This document shows positions 34,153 through 44,984 of a stretch of DNA of 64,000 nt, in pieces (positions within the stretch are counted from its first letter, which is position 1; each line of letters starts with the position of its first letter). Both the position numbers and the translations under genes were made by a program. Origin of the DNA: Geobacter sp. (GTDB lineage Bacteria > Desulfobacterota > Desulfuromonadia > Geobacterales > Pseudopelobacteraceae). The stretch covers positions 349,763 to 413,762 of the forward strand of contig WKKS01000003.1 in assembly GCA_009684515.1 (NCBI GenBank), given 5' to 3'. The notes beneath the pieces were generated by a model, which searched no databases, was not told the DNA's origin, and saw only the letters and a program-made list of their open reading frames with translations.

Positions 34153-35709
34153 ATGGCAAAAATCACCCGGGCACTGATCAGTGTTTCCTACAAACGGGGC
34201 ATTATCGAATTTTCAAAAGTACTAGCAGGTTATGGTGTGGAAATCCTGTCCACTGGCGGCACTGCCAAGCTGCTGCGTGAAGCTGGTTTGACAGTAAAAG
34301 ACGTATCGGATTTTACCGGTTTTCCGGAAATGCTGGATGGTCGAGTCAAAACACTGCACCCAAAGGTTCATGGCGGACTACTCGGTATGCGCTCAAATCC
34401 AGAACATGTAGCTAAAATGAAAGAACACGGTATAGAAAACATCGATATGGTTGTTGTCAACCTGTATCCCTTTGAAGCTACAATTGCAAAGGAAGGCTGC
34501 CATTTGGAAGATGCTATCGAAAACATAGATATCGGCGGTCCAACCATGCTTCGTTCTGCTGCCAAGAATTATCCGGATGTTACAGTGCTGGTTGATGCGA
34601 CTGACTATGCAACAGTGTTGGATGAAATGCGGGATAATGACGGCGCTGTATCGGCTAAAACAAATTTTGGCCTGGCGGTTAAGGTTTTTCAGCACACTGC
34701 GGCATACGACGGCGCTATTTCGAACTATCTTGGTTCACGCCTGACTGACGAAGTTCAAGAATACCCGCCAACCTACTCGTTGCAAGTCAAAAAAGCCCAG
34801 GATTTGCGATATGGTGAAAACCCGCATCAGACTGCGGCCTTCTATGTGGAAAGCGGTATTACCGAACCTTGTGTTTCAAATGCCCAGCAATTACAAGGCA
34901 AGGAGCTTTCTTTTAATAACATTATTGATCTGGATGCAGCCATTGAGACGGTCAAGGAGTTTGAGCAGAGTGCCGCTGTCATTATCAAACACACCAACCC
35001 ATGCGGTGCGGCATTGGCAGAATCGCCCCTGACAGCTTACCTCAAAGCTCGTGAGTGTGACCCGGTCTCAGCCTTTGGCGGCATTGTCGGATTTAACAGA
35101 ACCGTTGATGCCGACACGGCCAGAGAGTTAACCTCCACTTTTCTGGAAGCGGTTATTGCTCCAGGCTATACCGATGAGGCGCTGGATATTTTTACTGCCA
35201 AGAAGAACGTGCGTGTAATGCAGGTACCGCTTCTGGACAGTTATGTTCCAAAAGGTTACGACCTGAAGAGGGTTACCGGCGGATTGATGATCCAAGGACG
35301 GGATTTGGGCATGATCAACGCTCTTGACTGCCGCGTTGTTACCGAACGCGCTCCATCTCCTTCAGAATACGTGGCGCTCGATTTTGCATGGCGGGTCTGC
35401 AAGCATGTTAAATCGAACGCAATTGTTTTCACCAACCGCGACCAGACAGTTGGCATTGGCGCAGGCCAGATGTCACGCGTTGATTCTTCCAAGATCGCAG
35501 TTCAAAAGGCACTTCTGCCAACTCACGGAACCGTACTGGCATCGGATGCCTTTTTCCCGTTCCGTGACGGTGTTGACGCAGCCGCAGAAGCCGGTGTCAC
35601 TGCCATAATCCAACCCGGCGGCAGCGTTCGCGATGAAGAGGTTATCAAGGCTGCCAATGAACATGGTATTGCCATGATCTTTACAAACATGCGCCACTTC
35701 CGGCACTGA
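34153..35709 (+). CDS. purH: Bifunctional AICAR transformylase/IMP cyclohydrolase
   Basis: 518 residues, normal PurH length. The N-terminal MGS-like cyclohydrolase domain shows [20 protein letters not shown] and the [13 protein letters not shown] loop. The C-terminal transformylase domain shows [13 protein letters not shown], the catalytic KHTNPCGAA and QPGGSVRD. It carries out the last two steps of IMP synthesis. AAGGAG precedes the ATG. First of three purine genes in a row (purH-purD-purE). Confidence 0.98.
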   Translation: MAKITRALISVSYKRGIIEFSKVLAGYGVEILSTGGTAKLLREAGLTVKDVSDFTGFPEMLDGRVKTLHPKVHGGLLGMRSNPEHVAKMKEHGIENIDMVVVNLYPFEATIAKEGCHLEDAIENIDIGGPTMLRSAAKNYPDVTVLVDATDYATVLDEMRDNDGAVSAKTNFGLAVKVFQHTAAYDGAISNYLGSRLTDEVQEYPPTYSLQVKKAQDLRYGENPHQTAAFYVESGITEPCVSNAQQLQGKELSFNNIIDLDAAIETVKEFEQSAAVIIKHTNPCGAALAESPLTAYLKARECDPVSAFGGIVGFNRTVDADTARELTSTFLEAVIAPGYTDEALDIFTAKKNVRVMQVPLLDSYVPKGYDLKRVTGGLMIQGRDLGMINALDCRVVTERAPSPSEYVALDFAWRVCKHVKSNAIVFTNRDQTVGIGAGQMSRVDSSKIAVQKALLPTHGTVLASDAFFPFRDGVDAAAEAGVTAIIQPGGSVRDEEVIKAANEHGIAMIFTNMRHFRH

Positions 35710-35739
35710 AATCACTCAAGCCCAAACAGGAACCAGACA

Positions 35740-37014
35740 ATGAAAATACTCGTTATCGGCGGCGGTGGCCGCGAACATGCTTTAGTATGGAAGATTGCCC
35801 AGTCTCCATTGGTTGAAAAGGTTTATTGCGCACCCGGCAATCCAGGTACAGCGGACCTTGCGGAAAACGTTTCCATCCGCGTGGATGACCTGGATAAACT
35901 GTTGGAGTTTGCCAAAACCAATTCCATCGACTTGACCGTAGTCGGCCCGGAACAACCGTTGTCGCTTGGAATAGTCGATCTGTTTGAAGCTAACGGTCTA
36001 AAAACTTTTGGTCCATCCAAAGACGCCGCCTATATCGAGGGAAGTAAAGCTTTTTCGAAAGATCTGATGCAGAAGTACAATGTTCCGACCGCCGCTTACG
36101 GTGTTTTTACGGAATTGGACGAGGCAGAGGCTTTTATTGAAAAGACCGGCGCACCGATAGTTGTCAAGGCAGATGGACTGGCAGCTGGCAAGGGTGTCAT
36201 TATAGCCCATACCAAAGATGAAGCTCTTGATGCTGTTCGCGATATGCTCAACGGCAACGCCTTCGGAACGGCCGGTTCACGGGTTGTCATCGAAGAGTTT
36301 CTGACCGGTGAGGAGGCTTCTTTCCTGGTGATTACCGACGGTAAGCATATTATTCCGCTGGCAAGTGCACAGGATCACAAAGCCATTTTTGACGGAGACC
36401 TGGGACCGAATACCGGTGGCATGGGCGCCTACTCGCCAGCTCCCGTCGTTACCGCCGATATTCATGAAAAAGCGATGCGGCAAGTGCTGCGCCCGGCTAT
36501 CGACGGCATGGCAGCCGAGGGATGCACGTATCGTGGAGTGTTGTACGCTGGGCTGATGGTGAAAGATGGCGAAGTAAAAACGCTGGAGTTCAACGCCCGC
36601 TTTGGAGATCCGGAATGCCAGCCATTACTGATGCGCATGAAGTCCGACATTGTACCAATCCTGATGGCTGTTGCAAACGGGGACCTGTCTGGCCTTGATA
36701 TTGAGTGGCATGACAAGGCAGCGGTTTGTGTGGTTATGGCCTCTGAAGGATATCCCGGTGATTACCGCAAAGGCGATGTAATTCACGGACTTGATCAAGC
36801 CGCAAAGGTTGAGGATTTATATGTCTTTCATGCCGGCACCGCAACTGTGGCAAATAATTGCGTAACCAACGGAGGCCGGGTTCTGGGCGTAACAGCCCTG
36901 GGCAACACCGTAAAAGAGGCCATTGAAGCAGCCTACCAGGGCGCCGCCTGCATCAACTGGGCGGGCGTTCAGTATCGCAGTGACATAGGTCGCAAAGCAC
37001 TGAATCGTAATTGA
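35740..37014 (+). CDS. purD: Phosphoribosylamine-glycine ligase
   Basis: 424 residues of the ATP-grasp GARS enzyme. The N-terminus is ILVIGGGGREHALVWK, the PRA-binding region has VGPEQPLSLGIVD, and the ATP-grasp body has VKADGLAAGKGV, the conserved NTGGMGAYSP and the metal-binding FNARFGDPE. It converts phosphoribosylamine and glycine to GAR. It follows purH with a 30-base gap. Confidence 0.98.
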   Translation: MKILVIGGGGREHALVWKIAQSPLVEKVYCAPGNPGTADLAENVSIRVDDLDKLLEFAKTNSIDLTVVGPEQPLSLGIVDLFEANGLKTFGPSKDAAYIEGSKAFSKDLMQKYNVPTAAYGVFTELDEAEAFIEKTGAPIVVKADGLAAGKGVIIAHTKDEALDAVRDMLNGNAFGTAGSRVVIEEFLTGEEASFLVITDGKHIIPLASAQDHKAIFDGDLGPNTGGMGAYSPAPVVTADIHEKAMRQVLRPAIDGMAAEGCTYRGVLYAGLMVKDGEVKTLEFNARFGDPECQPLLMRMKSDIVPILMAVANGDLSGLDIEWHDKAAVCVVMASEGYPGDYRKGDVIHGLDQAAKVEDLYVFHAGTATVANNCVTNGGRVLGVTALGNTVKEAIEAAYQGAACINWAGVQYRSDIGRKALNRN

Positions 37015-37052
37015 ACAACATTATAGATGTAAATTTATTCCGGGAATAATCA

Positions 37053-37553
37053 ATGAGATCAGAGCCAAAGGTATTATTGATAATGGGAAGTGATTCCGAC
37101 CTGCCTGTCATGCAGGAGGCTGCCGACGCACTTTCCATTTTTAACGTCACGTACGAAATGAGGATTTCATCAGCACATCGCTCCCCTTCGCGGACCCTGT
37201 TGCTGGCATCCGAAGCGGCCAGTCGCGGCATTAAGGTTATCATTGCCGGAGCCGGCATGGCAGCTCATCTGGCCGGTGTAGTTGCTGCGAAAACAACCTT
37301 GCCCGTGATCGGCGTACCGATGCCTGGTGGTGCCTTGAATGGAATGGATGCACTATACTCGACCGTGCAGATGCCAGCCGGCATTCCCGTCGCAACCATG
37401 GCTATCGGCAAGGCCGGCGCAAAGAATGCCGGCTTGTTTGCCGTTCAGATCCTGGCGTTAGCCGATACTGAACTATCTCTTGCTCTTCATGAATATCGTT
37501 CTGAGATGGACAAAGAAGTGGAGCGCAAAGACAGGGAACTGCAGGCAAGGTAG
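37053..37553 (+). CDS. purE: N5-carboxyaminoimidazole ribonucleotide mutase
   Basis: 166 residues of class I PurE. It has MGSDSDLPVM, the SAHRSP loop with the catalytic histidine, IIAGAGMAAHLAGV and VPMPGGALNGMDAL. It rearranges N5-CAIR to CAIR. No purK follows; the next gene is convergent truB only 23 bases away. The short gap holds no visible terminator. Confidence 0.97.
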   Translation: MRSEPKVLLIMGSDSDLPVMQEAADALSIFNVTYEMRISSAHRSPSRTLLLASEAASRGIKVIIAGAGMAAHLAGVVAAKTTLPVIGVPMPGGALNGMDALYSTVQMPAGIPVATMAIGKAGAKNAGLFAVQILALADTELSLALHEYRSEMDKEVERKDRELQAR

Positions 37554-37576
37554 ATTGATGCTAATAAAGAATGTGC

Positions 37577-38494
37577 TTAAGCGGTTTTGAATACGCGCTT
37601 GAGAGTTATTTTGGGCGGCACATCCGCTCTTTTCTGATATTCGGCAACCGCTATCAGTTCACGATCTCTTGATAACCTGACAAGTGATGAAATTTCCTCG
37701 CTGTTTGATGATTGATAATCGATCTCGCCCCACTCCGGTGACCTTCCATGAAGTACCTTGCTCAGCCCGATCTCATTCAGCTGCAAATCTGTTAAATGTC
37801 CTATCGCCGCCTGCGGTGTAATGCAGTAGTTTTCAATGTGCCCATCGCGAACAATCTCTTCAAACAACTCAAGCGTAATTGCGTTCTTAAGCAGAAACGG
37901 CCCACTGGCAATCCTGCGCAGCTCTTTCAGGCAGGCGCCGCAACCGAGCATCTCCCCAATATCGTCAGCTAATGTACGTACATAAGTGCCGCGCGAACAC
38001 GTCACTCGTAGTGATACAAATTGTGGAGAGAATAAAAGCAGTTCGAGTAATTGGATTTCGACTTGTCGAGCCGCACGTTCAACCTGCTGTCCCTGACGTG
38101 CCAGTTTGTAGAGAGGTTGGCCACCCTGTTTGATGGCAGAATACATGGGGGGAATTTGGCTGATGGTTCCAGAAAAGTGTGCAAATGCGTCCAGCACTCT
38201 ATTTTGGGTAACAGAAGAATAATCACGTTCTGATACAACCTTGCCGGTTATATCAAGGGTATCGGTTGCAATGCCTAACTGCATAAGCGCTTCGTAACAT
38301 TTGATACCTTCGTCAAGGTAAGGAATCGCTTTTGTACCGTCATTTACAGCAACTGGCAGAACACCGGTAGCAAAAGGATCTAACGTTCCGGTATGCCCTA
38401 CCCGCCTTGTGCCGGCAATTCTACGGACACGACTGACTACATCGTGTGACGTAATGCCGGCTGGTTTGTCAATGATAATGAAGCCGTTAATCAA
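37577..38494 (-). CDS. truB: tRNA pseudouridine-55 synthase
   Basis: 305 residues with the TruB signature and catalytic aspartate in GHTGTLDPFATGVLPV, KCYEALMQLG and the substrate loop (SGTISQIPPMYSAIKQ). It makes pseudouridine 55 in the T-loop of tRNAs. Last gene of the rimP-truB run. Its ATG overlaps the nrnA stop by 4 bases. Confidence 0.97.
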   Translation of the reverse strand: MINGFIIIDKPAGITSHDVVSRVRRIAGTRRVGHTGTLDPFATGVLPVAVNDGTKAIPYLDEGIKCYEALMQLGIATDTLDITGKVVSERDYSSVTQNRVLDAFAHFSGTISQIPPMYSAIKQGGQPLYKLARQGQQVERAARQVEIQLLELLLFSPQFVSLRVTCSRGTYVRTLADDIGEMLGCGACLKELRRIASGPFLLKNAITLELFEEIVRDGHIENYCITPQAAIGHLTDLQLNEIGLSKVLHGRSPEWGEIDYQSSNSEEISSLVRLSRDRELIAVAEYQKRADVPPKITLKRVFKTA

Positions 38495-39450
38495 AGACTG
38501 TCTTCCACAATCTTGTAGACAACCGCTTTCACTTCATCCAGGGTCCCGTCCAGAGTGCAACCGGCAGCGTTATGGTGACCACCTCCACCCATCGCCGCCG
38601 AGAATGCCGCTACATTGACCTTACCCTTGGATCTGAAACCGATCTTGAATTTACGTTCTTCCAACTGTCTGAAAAAGATGGCAACCTCAACACCACGGAT
38701 GGAGCGGGGATAATTTACAAAACCATCTGTCAGTTCGGAACCGGCATTGGTTGAGGCATACATATCCAGAGTCACAGTGACCGATGCGGCGAGTCCGTTT
38801 TTAATAACTTCCAGTGTAGGCAAACACAGACCAAGAAGTTCCAATCGTTTCTGTGGCTGATTTTCATAGAGTTGTTCTGCAACATCCCAGGCATTGACCC
38901 CAATTTCAATCATAGAGCCAGCAATCGTAAAAGCCTCACGATTGGCATTTGAATAACGGAATGAACCTGTGTCGGTAATAATGGCAACATACAGACAAAT
39001 AGCTGTTTCCAGGTCGATTTCATAGTCAAAGGCGTCGGCTATCCGGTATACGAGCACTCCGGTGGCCGCAGCAGTGGAATCTATCAGATTGTAAGTGCCG
39101 AAATTTTCGCAAGAGAGGTGATGATCGAGGTTTATCAGTGTTTTGATATGTTTGAAACTACAGAATTCATTGCCGGCTCGCCGCAATTCACCTATGTCAA
39201 GTACAAAAGCGACATCGAATGAACGCTCGGGAATATGTGGCTGAATTGAGTCACAACCAGGCAAAAAAGAATACAAATCAGGAACTGAATCCCTGAAGTG
39301 AACCGTAACATCTTTGCCAATTTTACGAAGAAATGATGCCAATGCCAAGGTTGAACCGACTGCATCACCGTCAGGACCCTCATGACTTGTCAGTAAAAAG
39401 GAAGAATTGCTGCGGATGACTTCAGTTATTTTCTGTATTGTTTCCGTCAT
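38491..39450 (-). CDS. nrnA: DHH/DHHA1 phosphoesterase, NrnA-like nanoRNase/pAp phosphatase
   Basis: 319 residues. The DHH domain shows SHEGPDGDAVGS, VLDIGE, LINLDHHLSCENFG and ITDTGSFRYSN. The C-terminal DHHA1 substrate domain has GGGGHHNAAGC. In this operon position NrnA-like enzymes degrade short oligoribonucleotides and pAp. The start overlaps the end of rbfA (29 bases), indicating tight coupling. Confidence 0.93.
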   Translation of the reverse strand: MTETIQKITEVIRSNSSFLLTSHEGPDGDAVGSTLALASFLRKIGKDVTVHFRDSVPDLYSFLPGCDSIQPHIPERSFDVAFVLDIGELRRAGNEFCSFKHIKTLINLDHHLSCENFGTYNLIDSTAAATGVLVYRIADAFDYEIDLETAICLYVAIITDTGSFRYSNANREAFTIAGSMIEIGVNAWDVAEQLYENQPQKRLELLGLCLPTLEVIKNGLAASVTVTLDMYASTNAGSELTDGFVNYPRSIRGVEVAIFFRQLEERKFKIGFRSKGKVNVAAFSAAMGGGGHHNAAGCTLDGTLDEVKAVVYKIVEDSL

Positions 39451-39790
39451 GCTCTGTATGTATCTCCTTGAGCAGTGATTCTATCCGCCTACCGTAATCC
39501 AGCGAGTTGTCGTATTTGAATATCAATTCGGGAGTGTGGCGAATAGTAAGATGTTTGCCTATTTCTCGACGGATGTAACCTTTGGCACTATTCAGACCAG
39601 CCTCGGTATCTTTCTTTACTTTATCGTCGCCAATTGCAGTGAAGTGAATTTTTGCCAAACTCAGATCATCGGTAACATCAACTCCGGTAATAGTTACGAA
39701 TCCAATCCGCGGGTCATTAAGACCCCGGGAAAGTATTGAACAGATCAACTCATGAATGGTCTCTGCGACCTTGTCAGAACGTTTGTGCAT
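39422..39790 (-). CDS. rbfA: Ribosome-binding factor A
   Basis: 122 residues with the KH-like RbfA fold: KRSDKVAETIHELICSILSR at the N-terminus, VTITGVDVTDDLSLAKIHFT and RTPELIFKYDNSLDYGRRIE. It helps 30S maturation, acting on 16S rRNA helix 1. It stands between infB and nrnA. Confidence 0.96.
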   Translation of the reverse strand: MHKRSDKVAETIHELICSILSRGLNDPRIGFVTITGVDVTDDLSLAKIHFTAIGDDKVKKDTEAGLNSAKGYIRREIGKHLTIRHTPELIFKYDNSLDYGRRIESLLKEIHTEHDGNNTENN

Positions 39791-39817
39791 ATAATATCCA
39801 TGTTTAATTTACAGAGC

Positions 39818-39855
39818 GGTAATTGTAGAATCATTGGTGCGATTCCACAATTACC
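39818..39855 (-). repeat. Long hairpin between infB and rbfA
   Basis: Two 15-base arms (39818-39832 and 39841-39855) pair with one mismatch around an 8-base loop. No T-run follows on the minus strand, so it is more likely an mRNA processing or stability hairpin inside the operon than a terminator. Confidence 0.65.
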
Positions 39856-39866
39856 ATCTAGCAGCT

Positions 39867-42575
39867 CTATAATTTGGTAGCGATTTTTTCCATTTCAAAA
39901 GCTTCAATGATATCGTTCAATTTGATGTCATTATAATTTTCCAGACCGATACCGCACTCATAGCCGGTCGCAACTTCTTTCATGTCATCTTTGAAACGGC
40001 GCAGTGATGACATTTTACCTTCATAGATGACTACGTTGTCACGTAGTAAGCGAACCTGAGCATTACGCAGCATCTTGCCATCCAGTACATAACAGCCGGC
40101 AACAGTTCCAACTTTCGGCACTGAAAAGAGTTCGCGTACTTCAACACGACCAAGGAATTTCTCCCTAAAGGTCGGATCAAGAAGACCTTCCATTGCCTTC
40201 TTAACATCCTCAACAGCATCATAGATAATGCTGTATAGGCGGACATCAACACCCTCTCTTTCGGCATGAATCTGAGCCTTGACTTCGGGACGGACGTTGA
40301 AACCGATAACAATCGCATTCGACGCCGCAGCCAGATTGATATCCGTCTCAGTAACTGCACCAACTGCCGAATGAATCACATTGAGTCGAACCGCATCTGT
40401 TGAAAGTTTGCGCAGCGATTCTCCGACCGCTTCGACTGAACCCTGCACGTCGGCCTTGACAATAACATTAAGATCCTTGACTTCACCACTCTGAATACGC
40501 TTGTAAAGATCCTCCAAAGATAGCTTGGTATGCTTGGCAAAGATCACTTCGCGTTGTTTTATCTGACGCAGCGTTGCTATTTCTTTGGCTTGTTTTTCGT
40601 CCTTCATCGATACAAATATATCTCCTGCATCAGGTACGCCCGAAAGGCCGATAAGTTCGACCGGCATAGACGGACCTGCAGCAAGCACCTTTTCGCCACG
40701 ATCATTCTGCATGGCACGGACACGACCGGAGTGCACACCAACGACACAGTAGTCACCAGCTTTAAGAGTACCTTCCTGAACCAGAACGGTTGCAACTGGG
40801 CCGCGTCCTTTATCAAGTTTGCCCTCAACAATAGTACCTTTGGCCTGTTTGTTGGGGTTTGCGGTTAATTCCATTAAATCTGCCTGCAATAGAACCATCT
40901 CCAACAATCCTTCAAGATTGAGACGTTTTTTTGCGGATACTTCTACCATTGTTACATCGCCGCCCCATTCGGAACAGACCAGTCCCTGCTCTGTAAGTTC
41001 CTGCTTTACGCGCTCTGGCTTGGAGTCGGGCTTGTCAACTTTGTTTATGGCGACAATAATCGGTACGCCGGCGGCCTTGGAATGATTTATTGCCTCGCGA
41101 GTCTGGGGCATGACACCATCATCGGCAGCCACAACAAGAATAACGATGTCGGTAACTTTTGCTCCACGAGCACGCATGGCGGTAAATGCTTCATGACCTG
41201 GCGTATCAAGGAAGGTTATTTTGCGACCATTAAGCTCAACGTCATAGGCTCCAATGTGCTGAGTAATGCCGCCAGCTTCCCCAGCAATAACATTTGCTTC
41301 ACGTATGGCATCAAGCAGAGAGGTTTTACCATGATCAACATGACCCATAATTGTTACAACAGGCGGGCGCTGGACAAGAGTTTCCGGCGCATCCGGCACG
41401 GATTCCAGAATCTCATCAAGATCAACCGCCACGTTTTCGACTTCATATTCGTATTCTGACGCCAGAATTACCGCCGTATCAAAATCAAGTGGATGGTTTA
41501 TTGTTACCATCATACCCATTTTCATAAGTGACTTGATCAAATCGTTGGCTTTGATACCCAACCTTTTTGCAAGTTCTCCAACAGTAATACTTTCTGATAT
41601 TTTGATGATACGCTTTATGGCCTTAGGAACAGTTATTTCTGTTTTCTTGGTATCGGAAGCCCGTTCCTTGCCACCTTTTTTCTTTGAACCCTTGTAGACC
41701 GGATCAAAAGTGCGTTCACGCTTTTCTATTATTTCATTTTTACGCGGCTGTTCCTTCTTCTTGGCAGGTGCACCTTTTTTGCCACCCTTGCCAGCATCAC
41801 CATAACCGGGTCCATCTTTTTTCACTCCGCGACGGTTATCTCCATTAGGAGGAGCTGCTGGCGCAAGTTGAACCTGCTTCAAGCGAGACCTGTCTATTTC
41901 AGAAGCCGGAGCGGAAGGAGTCGGAGCAGAAGCTCTCCTTTGATCATACGCCGTTGCCGGTTTTCTTTGTTCAGCACCCTGCACAGGTTTTCTCTGGGCT
42001 GGATCCTGGGAAGGTCTTTGAGGTGCTGTACGCTGCTGCACCGGAGTTTCCTTCGTAACAACGCGAGTTGGACGACTGGTAACCCCCGGTATTTCAATCA
42101 TACCAAGAATCCTAGCCTGGTTGGCATTAGCTTTTTGAGGCTCAGCAATCACAGTCGTCTTGACTGCTTCGACAGGTTTGGCTTCAGTCAAAGTTTCAAC
42201 AGCTTGAGCGACTTCAATCTTAGGCTTGTGTTCTGCCTCAACCTGTACCTCGACCACTGCAGCTACTGGTTCAATTATCCGAGCTGATACCGGCGGGGTG
42301 ACAACAACTGTTTCCACGGCAGGTTCAGAAATTGGTTCAGGTATATCCGTTGAGGTGACTACCTTAGCGCGGCGACGAATTATATTCGAAGCGACCCTAA
42401 CCTCGTCCGTACCATTTTCCCTGGGTTGAGGCGCTGAGAGGCGGTCCGCAACATCCTCATCGACTTGTGAAGTCGCAGTCTTTGCATCAATACCAATTTC
42501 TTTAAGTTTGGTGATGGCCTCTTTAGGCTCTACACCTAGTTTCTTTGCCAGAGCACCCACACTGATTTTACCCAT
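39867..42575 (-). CDS. infB: Translation initiation factor IF-2
   Basis: 902 residues. The N-terminal IF2N domain ([18 protein letters not shown]) is followed by a long Ala/Pro/Val/Glu-rich linker of about 280 residues and a second IF2N ([18 protein letters not shown]). The GTPase has G1 [11 protein letters not shown]3 DTPGHEAF and G4 NKVDKP, and the C-terminal beta-barrel domains bind fMet-tRNA. Full length and intact. ATG 5 bases after rnpM. Confidence 0.98.
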   Translation of the reverse strand: MGKISVGALAKKLGVEPKEAITKLKEIGIDAKTATSQVDEDVADRLSAPQPRENGTDEVRVASNIIRRRAKVVTSTDIPEPISEPAVETVVVTPPVSARIIEPVAAVVEVQVEAEHKPKIEVAQAVETLTEAKPVEAVKTTVIAEPQKANANQARILGMIEIPGVTSRPTRVVTKETPVQQRTAPQRPSQDPAQRKPVQGAEQRKPATAYDQRRASAPTPSAPASEIDRSRLKQVQLAPAAPPNGDNRRGVKKDGPGYGDAGKGGKKGAPAKKKEQPRKNEIIEKRERTFDPVYKGSKKKGGKERASDTKKTEITVPKAIKRIIKISESITVGELAKRLGIKANDLIKSLMKMGMMVTINHPLDFDTAVILASEYEYEVENVAVDLDEILESVPDAPETLVQRPPVVTIMGHVDHGKTSLLDAIREANVIAGEAGGITQHIGAYDVELNGRKITFLDTPGHEAFTAMRARGAKVTDIVILVVAADDGVMPQTREAINHSKAAGVPIIVAINKVDKPDSKPERVKQELTEQGLVCSEWGGDVTMVEVSAKKRLNLEGLLEMVLLQADLMELTANPNKQAKGTIVEGKLDKGRGPVATVLVQEGTLKAGDYCVVGVHSGRVRAMQNDRGEKVLAAGPSMPVELIGLSGVPDAGDIFVSMKDEKQAKEIATLRQIKQREVIFAKHTKLSLEDLYKRIQSGEVKDLNVIVKADVQGSVEAVGESLRKLSTDAVRLNVIHSAVGAVTETDINLAAASNAIVIGFNVRPEVKAQIHAEREGVDVRLYSIIYDAVEDVKKAMEGLLDPTFREKFLGRVEVRELFSVPKVGTVAGCYVLDGKMLRNAQVRLLRDNVVIYEGKMSSLRRFKDDMKEVATGYECGIGLENYNDIKLNDIIEAFEMEKIATKL

Positions 42576-42580
42576 ACTAT

Positions 42581-43183
42581 TTATACCTCCCCCAGGAAGT
42601 TTCTATACTTATCAACAGCTTTAAGCAACGAAGCGACAAAACCGCCGGATTTTATGGCAATTGCACTTCGTGGCGCCTTGCCAAGAATCGCACCAAATTC
42701 GTCTTTTGTTGCAATAACTCTGCAAGTTACTTTATTAAAATCTGCAATGTTAACAATTTTTTCACCAATTGCACCGGAAACATCACTTGCAACAAGAACC
42801 AGACCTGGCTTGGCTTTGCCGCGAAGAGCATCGCTTACCATCGAACCGCCACCGACAACATTGCCCGCCTTATTGGCAAGCCCTATCAAACTAATGATTC
42901 TGTCAAACAATAAATGGCTGACATATTCGACCATTTGATCGGGCTGCATCACTGATACTTCCTGTTTAAAAGAACGTTTGAACTGCTTTGTGATCACAGT
43001 TTTTGCAAGACATTCTCTACTGATACAGGTGTAAGCTCCCCTGCCGGGAAGCTTGAAATCCAGATCAGGCAGAACTTCAAACTGAGGCGTCAAAACAAAG
43101 CGCATAAGCTGGTCTTTGTTTTTGCTAACCTTGCAAGCAAGGCAGCTTCGCTGTGGCTTCTCTGCTACACCAATTCGAACCAT
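42581..43183 (-). CDS. YlxR/RnpM domain fused to an L7Ae-type RNA-binding domain
   Basis: 200 residues in two modules. The YlxR (DUF448, RnpM) part has [19 protein letters not shown] and [17 protein letters not shown]. An L7Ae/YlxQ-like domain follows ([20 protein letters not shown] and [10 protein letters not shown]). In many Firmicutes these are two neighbouring genes between nusA and infB (ylxR, ylxQ); here they are one protein. Both modules bind RNA, and YlxR has been linked to RNase P control. Confidence 0.92.
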   Translation of the reverse strand: MVRIGVAEKPQRSCLACKVSKNKDQLMRFVLTPQFEVLPDLDFKLPGRGAYTCISRECLAKTVITKQFKRSFKQEVSVMQPDQMVEYVSHLLFDRIISLIGLANKAGNVVGGGSMVSDALRGKAKPGLVLVASDVSGAIGEKIVNIADFNKVTCRVIATKDEFGAILGKAPRSAIAIKSGGFVASLLKAVDKYRNFLGEV

Positions 43184-43193
43184 ACTTACCTAA

Positions 43194-44342
43194 CTACTCC
43201 GATATTACTTCTGTCACTGACTCAGCTACAGTCTCCGTCTCAACTGGAGAATCTTCATCTGTTTCGGTAGCATCATAGGAGGCAAATTCTTGCAATTCCA
43301 CCTCAGCAACCTTTGACTCACTCTTGATGTCAATGCGGCAACCGGTTAAGCGAGCCGCCAGGCTCACATTCTGGCCACGTTTACCGATAGCGAGAGATAA
43401 TTGATCATCCGGCACAATGATTTCAAGGACACGCTTTTCCTCGTCAACAAATACCTTTGAAACCTGAGCTGGAGATAGTGAGTTACAGGCAAACCGTGCA
43501 ATATCTTCAGACCAAGGAATAATATCTATTTTTTCTCCGCGCAATTCGGAAACTACATTTTGTACCCGTGCTCCGCGCATACCGACGCACGCTCCGACCG
43601 GATCAACATCACGGTCGTTGGATGAAACCGCTATCTTAGCCCGGCTGCCAGGATCGCGTACTATTGCGTTAATTTCCACAATACCTTCGGCAATCTCCGG
43701 TACTTCCGCTTCAAAAAGCTTTGCCAGCATGCTGGGGTGCGTTCTAGAAAGCATGATTTGCGGCCCTTTGGTTGTCATGCGAATCTCGGTGATTATTGCA
43801 CGAATGCGATCTCCTGGGCGATACACTTCCCTAGGCATCTGTTCTTTAGCTGGCAATACAGCCTCAGCACGACCAAGGTCAATCAGCAGTTCGCCTTTTT
43901 CGAAACGACGCACCATACCGGTAATAATTTCCCAGACGCGGTCACTGTATTCGTTATAAATGGTTTCACGTTCAGCATCACGCACCTTCTGGATGATAAC
44001 CTGCTTTGCAGTTTGTGCTGCAATGCGGCTGAAACCGCTTGAATCCAGCTTTTCACCCAAGGAATCTCCAACTTCAGCTTCCGGGTCAATTTCATGAGCC
44101 TCATCAAGACAGATTTCTTTGTACGAATCTTGCACTTCTTCGACAACAGTTACAAACTCGAACAACTCGACCTCTCCGGTTTCGTGATTGTAATGGGCCT
44201 CAAGATCCCGGGTGTTACGATATTTTTTGTTAGCCGCAGTTAAAACAGCCTGTTCCATCGCCTCCAGCACTACTTGGCGATCAATCCCCTTCTCTTTGAC
44301 AAGTTGCTCAATGGCGTGCTTGAGATTTATAGTTGTATCCAC
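43194..44342 (-). CDS. nusA: Transcription termination/antitermination factor NusA
   Basis: 382 residues. The N-terminal RNA polymerase-binding domain is followed by S1 (GMVRRFEKGELLIDLGRAEAVL) and two KH domains (VGACVGMRGARVQNVVSEL and LSLAIGKRGQNVSLAARL). The protein ends in an acidic tail rather than the two acidic repeats of the E. coli protein. It sits downstream of rimP as in most bacteria. Confidence 0.97.
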   Translation of the reverse strand: MDTTINLKHAIEQLVKEKGIDRQVVLEAMEQAVLTAANKKYRNTRDLEAHYNHETGEVELFEFVTVVEEVQDSYKEICLDEAHEIDPEAEVGDSLGEKLDSSGFSRIAAQTAKQVIIQKVRDAERETIYNEYSDRVWEIITGMVRRFEKGELLIDLGRAEAVLPAKEQMPREVYRPGDRIRAIITEIRMTTKGPQIMLSRTHPSMLAKLFEAEVPEIAEGIVEINAIVRDPGSRAKIAVSSNDRDVDPVGACVGMRGARVQNVVSELRGEKIDIIPWSEDIARFACNSLSPAQVSKVFVDEEKRVLEIIVPDDQLSLAIGKRGQNVSLAARLTGCRIDIKSESKVAEVELQEFASYDATETDEDSPVETETVAESVTEVISE

Positions 44343-44379
44343 GATTGCTTCTCCTTGCTGGCGTGTTTATAAATTTAAA

Positions 44380-44865
44380 TCAGAGCTCAAATTCAAGATT
44401 GGCTTTTGCAACCCGCTCCAATGGTATTGATGCGGTTTGACCTTCTGCCAGAGTCATTTTGATAACGCCTTCAGAAAGTCCGTCAAGCTTTCCCAAAAAT
44501 GTTTTACGTTTGTTGCCTTTATCGTCCTGAAACGGCTCATAAGTACGAACCTTGATTAAGCGGCCGGAAAAGCGCTCGTAGTCTGACGGTTTCTTCAGCG
44601 GACGATCAAGCCCGGGAGAAGACACCTCAAGGGTATAGTTGCTAGCTATAACATCTTCAACATCCAGAATCATTGATAATTCACGGCTGACTTCTGCGCA
44701 TATATCAAGTGTTATTCCACCGACCTTGTCAATAAACAAACGCAGAACGGCATCACGTCCAATCTTGCCGAATTCTATGTCAACCAACTCCAGATTCATT
44801 GACTCCAAAATAGGCAGTGCAATGTTTCTAACGTATGAGCATGTATCTTCTTTAGGTGCAGCCAT
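44380..44865 (-). CDS. rimP: Ribosome maturation factor RimP
   Basis: About 161 residues from the ATG at 44865, preferred because GGGG precedes it and the product starts MAAPKEDTCSYV; a start at 44883 is also in frame. RimP landmarks are LVDIEFGKIGRDAVLRLFID, YTLEVSSPGLDRPLK and FSGRLIKVRT. It helps 30S assembly and is first in the operon that runs to truB. Confidence 0.95.
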   Translation of the reverse strand: MAAPKEDTCSYVRNIALPILESMNLELVDIEFGKIGRDAVLRLFIDKVGGITLDICAEVSRELSMILDVEDVIASNYTLEVSSPGLDRPLKKPSDYERFSGRLIKVRTYEPFQDDKGNKRKTFLGKLDGLSEGVIKMTLAEGQTASIPLERVAKANLEFEL

Positions 44866-44881
44866 TGCAAACCCCACAAAC

Positions 44882-44907
44882 AAAAAGGTGAGCCTTGTGA
44901 GCCCACC
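44882..44907 (-). terminator. Intrinsic terminator or attenuator just before rimP
   Basis: On the minus strand GGTGGGC (44907-44901) pairs with GCTCACC (44893-44887), with one G-U pair, and is followed by TTTTTGTTTG only about 15 bases before the rimP start. It may end the upstream pilB-like transcript or act as an attenuator for the translation operon. Confidence 0.65.
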
Positions 44908-44984
44908 TACTGAGTGAACATAAATTTTACTACGTCTACCATGCTACGCCGCGTATTGCAAGCATATTTTAAGAGCCCAAACGG

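Noticed and set aside
39867..42575. The Pro/Ala/Val-rich linker of IF-2 as a separate repeat or foreign insert
   Set aside because: Low-complexity N-terminal linkers of this kind are normal in bacterial IF-2.
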